Assembly: GCA_965216845.1 (NCBI GenBank)
Contig: OZ244200.1
Coordinates: 1,054,001 to 1,118,000, forward strand
Reading direction: 5' to 3'
Length of the DNA: 64,000 nt
Source: Panacagrimonas sp965216845
GTDB taxonomy: Bacteria > Pseudomonadota > Gammaproteobacteria > Nevskiales > Nevskiaceae
Made by a program: the position numbers and the translations under genes. A model generated the notes under the pieces. The model was given only the letters and a program-made list of their open reading frames with translations. It did not search any database and was not told the origin of the DNA. Below, in pieces: positions 34,923-43,842 of this stretch (within the stretch, counting starts at the first letter, position 1; each line of letters opens with the position of its first letter).

Positions 34923-36007
34923 ACCAGGCGCCCATCCGCATTGTGGTGATGGCCGGTGGTACCGGCGGCCACGTCTACCCGGCACTGGCGGTGGCGCAGG
35001 CGTTGCGCGCCCGTGGTCATCAGGTGTCCTGGATGGGCGCGCCGGACTCGTTTGAATCGCGCACGGTGCCGGCGCAGGGCTTCGAGATCGACAGCATTCG
35101 CGTCAGCGGTCTGCGTGGCAAGGGCTGGCGCATGCTGTTGTCGGCGCCGTTCAAACTGCTGCGGGCCTTGGCCGATGCCTGGTTCATTCTGCGCCGCAAG
35201 CAACCGCAGGTGGTCCTGGGCATGGGCGGCTTTGCGGCCGGTCCTGGCGGGCTGGCGGCGTTTTTGTGTCGCACGCCGTTGGTGATTCACGAGCAGAACG
35301 CCGCGCCAGGGCTCACCAATCGCCTGTTGGCACGTCTGGCGCAGGTGGTGTTGCAGGCTTTTCCCGATACCTTTGCCAAAGGGCGGACGGTGGGGAACCC
35401 GGTGCGCGCCGGATTCGCCGAACTGGCGCCACCGCAACAGCGATTGCAGGCGCGATCGGACGAGCGACCGCATCTATTGGTGTTGGGCGGCAGTCAGGGT
35501 GCAAAGGCGCTGAATCAGAAATTGCCGCAAGCCTTGCAATTGATCGACGCCGATCAACGCCCGCTGATTCGACATCAGGCCGGGCGAACCATCGAGTTGG
35601 CGCAACAGGCCTACGCCGATGCCGGGCTTGATGCGCAGGTCGAGGCATTCATCGACGACATGCCCGCCGCCTTTGCCTGGGCGGATCTGGTGGTGTGTCG
35701 GGCCGGTGCATCCACCATCGCCGAGATCTGCGCATCCGGCGTGGCGTCCGTACTGGTGCCGTTTCCGTTTGCGGTGGACGATCACCAGACGCGCAACGCG
35801 CGGCAGCTGGTGGATGCCAAGGCCGCGCTGCTGATGCCGGAAGCCGATCTGAATCCGGCGCAACTGGCCAGCGCCCTGAGCGCGCTGCTGGCCGACCGTG
35901 CGCGCTTGATCGAGATGGCCAGCGCCGCCCGCGCGCAGGCCGACCCGGACACCGTGGATCGCATTGCCGATCATTGCATCGCCGCAGCCAGGGGGGCTTG
36001 CGCATGA
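34919..36007 (+). CDS. murG: Lipid II synthase MurG
   Basis: 362 residues, GT-B glycosyltransferase. GGTGGHVYPALAVA (loop 1), GMGGFAAGPGGLAA, HEQNAAPGLTNRLL, LGGSQGAKALN and the nucleotide-sugar part CRAGASTIAEICASG. Adds GlcNAc from UDP-GlcNAc to lipid I on the inner membrane face. Confidence 0.96.
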   Translation: MNQAPIRIVVMAGGTGGHVYPALAVAQALRARGHQVSWMGAPDSFESRTVPAQGFEIDSIRVSGLRGKGWRMLLSAPFKLLRALADAWFILRRKQPQVVLGMGGFAAGPGGLAAFLCRTPLVIHEQNAAPGLTNRLLARLAQVVLQAFPDTFAKGRTVGNPVRAGFAELAPPQQRLQARSDERPHLLVLGGSQGAKALNQKLPQALQLIDADQRPLIRHQAGRTIELAQQAYADAGLDAQVEAFIDDMPAAFAWADLVVCRAGASTIAEICASGVASVLVPFPFAVDDHQTRNARQLVDAKAALLMPEADLNPAQLASALSALLADRARLIEMASAARAQADPDTVDRIADHCIAAARGACA

Positions 36008-37425
36008 GCGGCGTTGAGCTCAATCGTCAACCGATGCGTCGCGTGCGCCGTATTCACATGCTCGGTATCGGTGGCAGCGGCATGGCCGGCATCGCCGAGG
36101 TGTTGCTGAACCTGGGTTATGAAGTGTCCGGCAGCGATCTTCGCCAAAGCGCGGCGACGCAGCGCCTGCAAAAACTCGGCGCACAGATTTTTGTGGGCCA
36201 CGACGTGGCCAATACCCAGGGCGCGGATGTGGTGGTCGCCTCCACTGCGGTGCCGGAAGACAATCCGGAAGTCGCGTTCGCCCGTGAACAGAGGATTCCG
36301 GTGGTGGGCCGCGCCGAAATGCTGGCGGAGCTGATGCGGTTTCGCTACGGCATCGCCATCGCCGGCACCCATGGCAAGACCTCCACCACCAGCCTGGTGG
36401 CGGCGGTGCTGGCCGAAGGCGGACTCGATCCCACCTTCATCGTCGGCGGGCTGGTGAAAAGCGCCGGCACCCATGCACGTCTGGGCGGTAGCCAATACCT
36501 GGTGGCCGAGGCGGACGAAAGCGACGCCTCTTTTCTGCATCTGGCGCCGATGATGGCGGCGATTACCAATATCGACGCCGACCACCTGGAAACCTACGGC
36601 GGTGACTTCCAGAAGTTGCGCGATACCTTCGTCGAATTCATTCAGCGCCTGCCGTTCTACGGCCTGGCGGTGTTGTGCATCGACGATGCCGAAGTCCGCG
36701 CCTTGATCCCCAGAATGGGGCGGCCAGTGCTGACCTACGGTCTGTCTGAGGATGCCGATGTACGCGCCGTGGACGTCAGGCCGGTGGCGCAAGGACATCA
36801 ATTCACGGTGCGCTGGCGCGACGGCGAATCCTGCCCGGTGCGGCTGAACTTCCCCGGCTTGCACAATGTGCAGAACGCGCTGGCGGCGATCGCCATCGCC
36901 CGCGAACTGGCGGTAGCGCCAGCGGCCATCGGCAAGGCGCTGGCCGGCTTCGAGGGCATTTCCCGCCGCTGCGAATCGCACGGCGCGCTGCGGTTGCCGG
37001 ACGCCAGGCTGTGGGTGGTGGACGATTATGGTCATCATCCGCGCGAGCTGTCGGCCACCTTTGCCGCCATGCGCGCCGCCCACCCGCAGCGCCGTTTGAT
37101 GGTGGCCTTTCAGCCGCATCGGTTCACGCGAACGCGCGATCTGTTTGACGAGTTCTGTGAAGTCTTGTCGAGCGTGGACGTGCTGCTGCTGCTGGACGTT
37201 TACGCCGCCGGCGAGGCGCCCATCGCCGGCTACGACAGCAAGCATCTGGCGCGTGGCATTCGTGCGCGCGGGCGGGTGGAGCCGGTGTTGATTCCCAGGG
37301 TGACGGATTTGCCGGACAGCCTGCCGGACATCGCCCAGGACGGGGATCTGCTGTTGCTGATCGGCGCCGGTGATGTCGGTCGCGCCGCCGAGCTGCTGTT
37401 CCGCCAGTTCGGAGCCGAGGCATGA
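36004..37425 (+). CDS. murC: UDP-MurNAc-L-alanine ligase
   Basis: 473 residues. MLGIGGSGMAGIAEVL, ATP motif GTHGKTSTTSLV, VAEADESDASFLHL and DDYGHHPRELSAT. First of the amino-acid ligases. Overlaps murG and murB by 4 bases. Confidence 0.96.
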   Translation: MSGVELNRQPMRRVRRIHMLGIGGSGMAGIAEVLLNLGYEVSGSDLRQSAATQRLQKLGAQIFVGHDVANTQGADVVVASTAVPEDNPEVAFAREQRIPVVGRAEMLAELMRFRYGIAIAGTHGKTSTTSLVAAVLAEGGLDPTFIVGGLVKSAGTHARLGGSQYLVAEADESDASFLHLAPMMAAITNIDADHLETYGGDFQKLRDTFVEFIQRLPFYGLAVLCIDDAEVRALIPRMGRPVLTYGLSEDADVRAVDVRPVAQGHQFTVRWRDGESCPVRLNFPGLHNVQNALAAIAIARELAVAPAAIGKALAGFEGISRRCESHGALRLPDARLWVVDDYGHHPRELSATFAAMRAAHPQRRLMVAFQPHRFTRTRDLFDEFCEVLSSVDVLLLLDVYAAGEAPIAGYDSKHLARGIRARGRVEPVLIPRVTDLPDSLPDIAQDGDLLLLIGAGDVGRAAELLFRQFGAEA

Positions 37426-38339
37426 ACGCCTGCGCGCAGCTCGATGACTCGGCGCGGTTGGCGGTGCGCGGCCGTCTGCTGCAAAACGAGCCCATGTCCG
37501 CCCATACCAGTTGGCGTGTGGGTGGGCCGGCGGCGCGTTATTTCGAGCCTGCGGACCGGAATGACCTGATCGCCTACCTGCGGACGATTCCGTCCACCGA
37601 GCCCTTGTTGTGGCTGGGCCTGGGCAGCAATCTGCTGGTGCGCGATGGCGGCTGGCCGGGCAGCGTCATCTGTCTGCACAGCGCCCTGCAGGGGCTGGCC
37701 ATGGCCGGCGAACAGGAAATCTTTGCCGAGGCCGGGGTGCACTGCGCGCGACTGGCCAAGTTCGCGCGGAAAAACCGGCGCGCCGGCCTGGGCTTCATGG
37801 CCGGGATTCCCGGCACCGTCGGCGGCGCGCTGGCGATGAACGCCGGCGCCTGGGGAGCGGAAACCTGGCCGCAAGTGCAGTCGGTGGAGGTGATCTGGCG
37901 CGATGGCCGCAGCCAATGGCTGGAGCCCGGCGCCTTTACCTACAGCTACCGGCAGCTGAGTATGCCGTCACAGGTGGCGGGATTTCTCGGCGCGCGTTTC
38001 CGGGTGCTGGACGATGCCGATGGCGTGCACGCCAAACAGACCCGCCAGTGGCTGGATCGACGCAAGGCGACGCAACCGGTGGGGCGACCCAGCGCTGGCA
38101 GTACCTTCCGCAATCCGCCGGGCGACTTCGCGGCGCGACTGATCGACGCTGCCGGCCTCAAGGGCTTTGCCATCGGCGGCGCACGGGTGTCCGAGCTGCA
38201 CGCCAATTTCATCATCACCTCCGAAGGCGCACGCGCGGCCGATGTCGAGCAACTGATCGAACACATCCGACGAGCCGTGCAGACGCAGACAAAGACTGAC
38301 CTGATTCCGGAAGTGCGCATGGTGGGAGAAGCGGCATGA
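37422..38339 (+). CDS. murB: UDP-N-acetylenolpyruvoylglucosamine reductase
   Basis: 305 residues, FAD enzyme. NTSWRVGGPA-like start (HTSWRVGGPA), LGLGSNLLVRDGG, GIPGTVGGALAMNAGAWG for FAD binding, and SAGSTFRNP with the catalytic Ser. The compact length and the SAGSTFRNP form suggest the shorter type II MurB rather than the E. coli type I. Makes UDP-MurNAc. Confidence 0.94.
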   Translation: MNACAQLDDSARLAVRGRLLQNEPMSAHTSWRVGGPAARYFEPADRNDLIAYLRTIPSTEPLLWLGLGSNLLVRDGGWPGSVICLHSALQGLAMAGEQEIFAEAGVHCARLAKFARKNRRAGLGFMAGIPGTVGGALAMNAGAWGAETWPQVQSVEVIWRDGRSQWLEPGAFTYSYRQLSMPSQVAGFLGARFRVLDDADGVHAKQTRQWLDRRKATQPVGRPSAGSTFRNPPGDFAARLIDAAGLKGFAIGGARVSELHANFIITSEGARAADVEQLIEHIRRAVQTQTKTDLIPEVRMVGEAA

Positions 38340-39310
38340 GCGCCACGCGCATGGACCCGGCGCGGTTGGGGCGCGTGGCGGTACTGGGCGGTGGCTGGTC
38401 CGCCGAACGCGAGATTTCGCTGTGGTCGGGCAAGGCCGTGCACGAGGCCTTGCTGAAAGCGGGGGTGGACGCGCATTTTGTGGATTTGTCCCCGCAAGTC
38501 CTGTTGCGACTCGGGGATCAAGGTTTTGACCGCGCCTTCAATGTCCTGCACGGCACCGGCGGTGAAGACGGCACCGTGCAAGCGATCCTGGATCTGATTG
38601 GCGTGCCTTGCACCGGCAGCGGGGTGTTGGCTTGCGCGCTGGCGATGGACAAGCTGCGCACCAAGCAGCTGTGGGGCGCCAACAAACTGCCAACGCCGGA
38701 TTTTTTCGCCGTCGGAAAGGTCGACGACCTGCCGCTGGCGGCGCAAGCGCTGGGCTTTCCGTTCATCTTGAAGCCCACCGCCGAAGGCTCCAGTGTCGGC
38801 ATCAGCAAGCTTGCGTCGCCCAGTGCGTTCGACGCGGCCTGGCACGAGGCGGCGGCGCCGGATGTCGCCGGGCATCCCACCCGCGCGGTGATGGCCGAGC
38901 GCTTCATCGACTCCGGCCCGCAGCGTCACGAATACAGTTGCGCGGTGCTGCACGGTCAGGCGCTGCCGCTGGTGCGCATCCAGCCCGACGGTGACTTCTA
39001 CGACTACAAGGCCAAGTACCTGTCGGAGCAGACACGTTATGACTGCCCGGCGCCGCTCGACGCCGAGTTGGCGGCGCGATGTCAGGACTGGTGCGTGAAA
39101 GCCTTCGAGTCGGTCGGTGCGCAGACCTGGGGGCGGGTGGATTTCATGCTGGACCGGCAAGGCAACCCCTGGCTGATCGAAGTCAATCTGGTGCCGGGCA
39201 TGACCACACATTCGCTGGTCCCGATGGCGGCCCGGGCCGCTGGTATTTCATTTGAAGATCTTTGTCTGCGGATTCTGTCCGCAACCGATTCAGAGGATGC
39301 ACGATCATGA
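38336..39310 (+). CDS. ddl: D-alanine-D-alanine ligase
   Basis: 324 residues, ATP-grasp. GGWSAEREISLWSG, HGTGGEDGTVQAIL, LKPTAEGSSVGISK and the metal-binding end WLIEVNLVPGMTTHSLVP. The stretch DYKAKYLS supplies the family Tyr-Lys loop associated with D-Ala-D-Ala products. Overlaps murB and ftsQ. Confidence 0.95.
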   Translation: MSATRMDPARLGRVAVLGGGWSAEREISLWSGKAVHEALLKAGVDAHFVDLSPQVLLRLGDQGFDRAFNVLHGTGGEDGTVQAILDLIGVPCTGSGVLACALAMDKLRTKQLWGANKLPTPDFFAVGKVDDLPLAAQALGFPFILKPTAEGSSVGISKLASPSAFDAAWHEAAAPDVAGHPTRAVMAERFIDSGPQRHEYSCAVLHGQALPLVRIQPDGDFYDYKAKYLSEQTRYDCPAPLDAELAARCQDWCVKAFESVGAQTWGRVDFMLDRQGNPWLIEVNLVPGMTTHSLVPMAARAAGISFEDLCLRILSATDSEDARS

Positions 39311-40062
39311 ATCCAGATATTGTTCTGGCCAATGTCCCGCGGGCCGCGCGTCGAACCGTGGCCATCCCTTCGCCGCCGTTGCTGCCGGCGTTGGGCGTGT
39401 TGTTCGGTCTGCTGCTGCTGGCGCTGATGTGGCCGCGTGATCCGCTGCTCAACCGCCTGGAGCTGCACGGCAAGCTGGCCAACGTGGTGCCGGAAGCGGT
39501 TTATGCGGCCTTGCAGCCGCAGTTGCAATCCAGCTTTTTCGACGCCGACCTGGCCGCGATGAAAGCGGCGGTGGACGCGCTTCCCTGGGTGCAGAATTCG
39601 CGGATTTCGCGGGTCTGGCCGGGCGTGATCTCGGTGCGCATTTGGGAGCGTGAGGCCAGCGCACGCTGGAATGGGGAAGAACTGCTCGACCTGCAAGGGC
39701 AGATTTTCGCCCCCGCGCGGGAAACCATTCCGCAGGATTTGCCCGCGCTTTCCGGCCACCCCGGTCAGGAGGCGGAAGTGGCAGACGCTTATCAGCGGCT
39801 GTCGACGGCCCTGGCGGCGACGCCATTGGCGCTCAGCGGATTGTCATTGGACGCACGCGGTGAGTGGACGGCGCAAACCTATGCCGGTGTCGAGCTGCGG
39901 CTGGGCCAGGGCGCCCCGGATGAACACGTGGCGGTGCTGACCGGCTCCGCCTCGCGGGCCTTGAGCACGCGCTGGCGCGAAGTCGCTTACGTGGACCTGC
40001 GCTACACCAATGGGTTTTCGGTGGGCTGGAAAGATCAGGCGGCCGAGGAGCTGAGCCAGTGA
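39307..40062 (+). CDS. ftsQ: Cell division protein FtsQ
   Basis: 251 residues, one membrane segment (LLPALGVLFGLLLLALMW), a POTRA domain (residues about 45-115, with VDALPWVQNSRISRVWPGVISVRIWEREASARW) and the FtsQ beta domain ending YVDLRYTNGFSVGWK. Links FtsBL to the divisome. Overlaps ddl by 4 bases and ftsA by 1. Confidence 0.93.
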   Translation: MNPDIVLANVPRAARRTVAIPSPPLLPALGVLFGLLLLALMWPRDPLLNRLELHGKLANVVPEAVYAALQPQLQSSFFDADLAAMKAAVDALPWVQNSRISRVWPGVISVRIWEREASARWNGEELLDLQGQIFAPARETIPQDLPALSGHPGQEAEVADAYQRLSTALAATPLALSGLSLDARGEWTAQTYAGVELRLGQGAPDEHVAVLTGSASRALSTRWREVAYVDLRYTNGFSVGWKDQAAEELSQ

Positions 40063-41294
40063 TGAGCAAACGGGACAGTCGCAACCTGCTGGTGGGTCTG
40101 GACATCGGCACCTCCAAAATTGTATGCGCCATCGGCGAGCCACAGGCCGGCGGCGGCCTGGACGTGGTGGGCGTTGGCGTGCAGGTGTCGCGCGGCATCA
40201 AGCGCGGCGTGGTGGTGAACATCGAAGCCACCATGCAATCCATTCGTCGCGCGGTCGAAGAAGCCGAATTGATGGCCGGCTGCCGCGCCGGATCGGCGGT
40301 GGTGGGGCTGTCGGGCAGTCACATCAAGAGTCACAATTCGGTGGGCGTGGTGCCGGTGAAATCGCGTGAGGTCTCCGAGCGCGACGTCGAAAACGTGGTG
40401 GAGGCCGGTCGCGCGATGGCGATCCCGGCGGATCAACGCGTGATCCATGTGGTGCCGCAGGAATTCGTGGTGGACGGTCAGGAAGGCATCCAGGAGCCGG
40501 TGGGCATGTTCGGTGTGCGTCTGGAAGCCAAGGTCCACATCGTCACCGGCTCGGTCAGCGCGGCACAGAACTTGCAAAAATGCGTGGAAGGTTGCGGCCT
40601 GCATGTGGACCGGCTGTGTCTTCAGAACCTGGCGTCCAGCTATGCGGTACTGGCGCCGGACGAGCGCGATCTGGGCATCTGCATGATCGACATCGGTGGT
40701 GGCACCAGCGACATCGCCGTATTCAAGGGCGGTGCGATTCGTCACACCGCAGTTCTCCCCATCGCCGGGGATCAGGTTACCAACGACATCAGCGTGGCCT
40801 TTCGCACGCCGATCCAATCGGCCGAAGAAATCAAGTTGAAGTATGGCTGCGCCCTGCCGCAGCTGGTGCAGCACCAGGGCCAGGACATCGAAGTGCCCAG
40901 CGTGGGGGAATCACCACCGCGGCACTTGTCGCGTCTGACGCTGGCCGAGGTGATTCAGCCGCGTTACCACGAGCTGTTCCGTTTCATCCGCAAGGAATTG
41001 CACCGTTCGGATTGGTATGACGGCATCGCCGGCGGCCTGGTGCTGACCGGCGGCGCGGCGCTGATCCCGGGCGTGGTGGAGCTGGCCGAGGAAGTTTTCG
41101 AGCTGCCGGTGCGCGTGGGCCTGCCGCAGGCAATTGCGGGAGCGCGCGATATCGACAAGAGCCCGGCCTTTGCCACCGCCGCCGGTTTGTTGACCTATGC
41201 CCAGCAAATGCAGCCGAAAACGTCCGAGCCGATTGGTGATCGTGCCAGTTACTGGTGGGGACGGCTCAACAGCTGGTTCAAGGGCAATCTGTAA
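40062..41294 (+). CDS. ftsA: Cell division protein FtsA
   Basis: 410 residues, actin-like ATPase that tethers FtsZ to the membrane. LLVGLDIGTSKIVCAIGE (phosphate 1), IDIGGGTSDIAVFKGG (phosphate 2), GGLVLTGGAALIPGV (adenosine) and the amphipathic C-terminal membrane helix WWGRLNSWFKGNL. A GTG directly before the ATG is an alternative start with 4-base overlap to ftsQ. Confidence 0.95.
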   Translation: MSKRDSRNLLVGLDIGTSKIVCAIGEPQAGGGLDVVGVGVQVSRGIKRGVVVNIEATMQSIRRAVEEAELMAGCRAGSAVVGLSGSHIKSHNSVGVVPVKSREVSERDVENVVEAGRAMAIPADQRVIHVVPQEFVVDGQEGIQEPVGMFGVRLEAKVHIVTGSVSAAQNLQKCVEGCGLHVDRLCLQNLASSYAVLAPDERDLGICMIDIGGGTSDIAVFKGGAIRHTAVLPIAGDQVTNDISVAFRTPIQSAEEIKLKYGCALPQLVQHQGQDIEVPSVGESPPRHLSRLTLAEVIQPRYHELFRFIRKELHRSDWYDGIAGGLVLTGGAALIPGVVELAEEVFELPVRVGLPQAIAGARDIDKSPAFATAAGLLTYAQQMQPKTSEPIGDRASYWWGRLNSWFKGNL

Positions 41295-41341
41295 ACGGAA
41301 TCGATGCGGACAGGAATTTTCAAAATAACTTGTGATGACTG

Positions 41342-41411
41342 TTGTTTTTTAGCTACAAATGCGTACACTTCAAAACAATCAAACTTTGATGTGAAAGTTG
41401 ATTTCATATCA
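41342..41411 (+). promoter_or_regulatory. ftsZ promoter and adjacent operator-like dyad
   Basis: The 152-bp ftsA-ftsZ gap is markedly AT-rich for this window. TTGTTT (41342-41347) - 16 bp - TACACT (41364-41369) fits a sigma70 promoter. Directly downstream, TGATGTGAAA (41387-41396) and TTTCATATCA (41402-41411) form 10-bp inverted arms with one mismatch and a 5-bp spacer, around the likely start of transcription or just after it. Confidence 0.5.
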
Positions 41412-41446
41412 CATTTTTCGGGCGGAACTCGGGGCAAGGGATCTAC

Positions 41447-42703
41447 ATGGACACTGTGGAGAAAGGTATGAATACGCGCACCAGCGAACTGTATGAAATT
41501 GTTGACGGACACCCCATGGACGCGGTCATTCGCGTCATCGGCGTGGGCGGTGGTGGCTGTAACTCGATCAACGAGATGGTCGCCGCCGAAATCGAAGGCG
41601 TGGAACTGATCGCCGCCAATACCGACCGCAAGCATCTTGAGCGCTGCAAGACCACCAATATCCTGCAATTGGGTCCGCGTCTGGCGCGGGGTCTGGGCGC
41701 AGGCTCTGATCCGGCGCGCGGTCGCGAATCCGCCGAAGAAAGCAAGGACATGGTGCGCGAGCTGATCGAGGGCACCGACCTGCTGTTCATCACCGCCGGC
41801 ATGGGCGGCGGCACCGGCACCGGTGCGGCACCGGTCATTGCCGAGATCGCCAAGGAACAGGGCATTCTGACCGTGGCGGTGGTCACCAAGCCTTATGGTT
41901 TCGAACCGGCCAAGCGTTTTCAGGTGGCGGATCGCGGCATCGAGGAGCTGCGGCAATACGTGGACTCGCTGATTGTGATCCCCAACGAAAAGCTGCAGCT
42001 GGTATTGCCCGAAGACATGCCGGTGATGGAATGTCACCGCCGCGCCGACGAAGTGCTGAAGAATGCGGTGGAGGGTATTTCCGGCATCATCACCAACCCC
42101 GGTGAGATCAGCGTTGACTTTGCGGACGTTCGCACCGTCATGTCCAACCGCGGCATGGCGATGATGGGCATCGGCACCAGCAACGGCGAAAAACGCGCGC
42201 TGGAAGCAGTGGAAGGCGCACTGTCCTGCCCGCTGTTGGACGACCTGGAACTGCACGGTGCGCGCGGCATCCTGGTGACGCTGGCGCACAATGGCTCCTT
42301 GCGCCAGAAAGAACTCAAGCAGGTGATGGACCGCGTCACCGAAGTCGGCAATGAAGACGTGGACATGAAATTCGGCATCTCCATCAATGAAGCGATGGGC
42401 GAGGACCTGCGCGTCACCGTGGTGGCCACGGGCCTGGCGTCCAAGACCCAGGCGGTTGCCGGCGCCACCAACGCGCAGGGGCCGCAGAAAGTGGTGCCAT
42501 TCGGTCCGCGTGTGGATCAGGTGATGACGCCCACGCTGTCCACCTCCAGCGAAGCCGGCGAGCTGGAAACCCCGCCGACGCGGCGTGTGGAGCGTGAGCA
42601 GCGCAAGGTCGCCGCCGCTGGCGGTGGTGGTGCCAATTGGCTGGATGACCTGGATCAGGACATGCTCAACATTCCAACATTTCTGCGTCAGCAGGCCGAC
42701 TAG
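41447..42703 (+). CDS. ftsZ: Cell division GTPase FtsZ
   Basis: 418 residues. Tubulin-like GTPase forming the Z-ring. GTP-binding glycine loop GMGGGTGTGAAPV (118-130) is intact, the conserved C-terminal peptide ends NIPTFLRQQAD, and a linker of about 65 residues precedes it. Several normally strict positions differ: GGGGCNS (residue 38 Cys) for GGGGGNA, NTDRKHLERC for NTDAQAL, and SVDFADV at 222-228 where nearly all FtsZ have NVDFADV. AAGGG lies 6 bases before ATG 41447; ATG 41468 is an alternative start. Confidence 0.95.
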   Translation: MDTVEKGMNTRTSELYEIVDGHPMDAVIRVIGVGGGGCNSINEMVAAEIEGVELIAANTDRKHLERCKTTNILQLGPRLARGLGAGSDPARGRESAEESKDMVRELIEGTDLLFITAGMGGGTGTGAAPVIAEIAKEQGILTVAVVTKPYGFEPAKRFQVADRGIEELRQYVDSLIVIPNEKLQLVLPEDMPVMECHRRADEVLKNAVEGISGIITNPGEISVDFADVRTVMSNRGMAMMGIGTSNGEKRALEAVEGALSCPLLDDLELHGARGILVTLAHNGSLRQKELKQVMDRVTEVGNEDVDMKFGISINEAMGEDLRVTVVATGLASKTQAVAGATNAQGPQKVVPFGPRVDQVMTPTLSTSSEAGELETPPTRRVEREQRKVAAAGGGGANWLDDLDQDMLNIPTFLRQQAD

Positions 42704-42740
42704 GCGAAGCCTGCGGCTGCGACCGGGTGTTTGGGGGTGC

Positions 42741-42781
42741 TGATCCACGTTCAGGTCGATGTCAGGCCTGACCGTGGATCA
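42741..42781 (+). other. Long stem-loop between ftsZ and lpxC
   Basis: TGATCCACG (42741-42749) and CGTGGATCA (42773-42781) pair perfectly, and CAGG/CCTG can extend the pairing inward. No T-run follows, so it is not a standard terminator; it may stabilise the ftsZ mRNA end or be a protein site. Confidence 0.5.
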
Positions 42782-42825
42782 TCACGTTTATGTCGCAAAA
42801 ATCAGCCGCTTCCGCACCATTGTGG

Positions 42826-42834
42826 TGCTACAAT
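42826..42834 (+). promoter_or_regulatory. Extended -10 promoter of lpxC
   Basis: TGC followed by TACAAT, an extended -10 element, with no convincing -35. It lies 57 bp before the lpxC ATG and is followed by a small GGGGC/GCCCC hairpin in the leader. Confidence 0.5.
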
Positions 42835-42890
42835 CTCGAATCTTTTACCGCGCGGGGCTTGCGCCCCATGAAGACAAGGATTCGGGGCAC

Positions 42891-43808
42891 ATGGTGAGAC
42901 AGCGCACGCTCAAGCAAGCCGTTCGCGTGGCCGGGATTGGTTTGCATTCGGGACAGCGTGTCTACATGTCTCTGCTGCCGGCGGGTCCGGACACCGGCGT
43001 TCTGTTTCGCCGGGTGGATTTGTCCCCGGCGGTGGAAGTGCCGGCCAAGGCGGAACTGGTGCAGGAAACCATGCTCTCCAGCTCGCTGGTGCAGGATGAT
43101 GTGAAAGTCGGCACGGTCGAGCACCTGATGTCGGCCCTGGCCGGCCTGGGCGTCGACAACTGCGTGGTCGAGCTGTCCGCGGCCGAGGTGCCGATCATGG
43201 ACGGCAGCGCCTCGCCCTTCGTTTATCTGATTCAGTCCGCCGGCATCAGCGAGCAGGACGCCTTGAAGCGGTTCATCCGCATCAAGCATCCGGTGCAGGT
43301 GCAGGACGGTGACAAGCTGGCGCGACTGGAGCCCTATGACGGCTTTCGCCTCAGTTTCGGCATCGAGTTCGCCCATCCGGTGCTCAAGGACGGCCGCCAA
43401 AGCAAGGTGGTGGAGTTCTCTTCAGCCAGTTACGTGCAGGAAGTGGCGCGTGCGCGCACCTTCGGCTTCATCGGCGAGCTGGATCAGCTGCGGCGTCACA
43501 ATCTGGGCCTTGGCGCCAGTCTCGACAACGTGGTGGCGCTGGACGAATTCCGCGTGGTGAATCGCGATGGCCTGCGTTATGACGATGAGCTGGTGCGTCA
43601 CAAGATTCTGGACGCGGTGGGGGATCTGTATCTGGTGGGCCACAGTCTGATTGGCGCCTATACCGCGCACAAGTCCGGACACGCCTTGAACAACAAGCTG
43701 TTACGGGCCTTGCTGGCGGATCAGAATAGCTGGGAGGAAGTCCAGTTCGCCGACGCCCAGGCACGTCCGCCCGTCAGCTTCGTTCGCGGCACCGCCAAGG
43801 CCGCCTGA
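42891..43808 (+). CDS. lpxC: UDP-3-O-acyl-N-acetylglucosamine deacetylase
   Basis: 305 residues. Committed, zinc-dependent step of lipid A synthesis. RQRTLKQAVRVAGIGLHSG start; zinc and catalytic residues in TVEHLMSAL, LVRHKILDAVGDL and KSGHALNNKLLRA. ATG 42891 matches the family start (M-x-x-QRTLK), while the longer open frame upstream contains the promoter. LpxC presence means an LPS-containing outer membrane. Confidence 0.95.
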   Translation: MVRQRTLKQAVRVAGIGLHSGQRVYMSLLPAGPDTGVLFRRVDLSPAVEVPAKAELVQETMLSSSLVQDDVKVGTVEHLMSALAGLGVDNCVVELSAAEVPIMDGSASPFVYLIQSAGISEQDALKRFIRIKHPVQVQDGDKLARLEPYDGFRLSFGIEFAHPVLKDGRQSKVVEFSSASYVQEVARARTFGFIGELDQLRRHNLGLGASLDNVVALDEFRVVNRDGLRYDDELVRHKILDAVGDLYLVGHSLIGAYTAHKSGHALNNKLLRALLADQNSWEEVQFADAQARPPVSFVRGTAKAA

Positions 43809-43842
43809 TCGCCGCTGGCTTGCGCCGGCTCGGCATGGCCGC

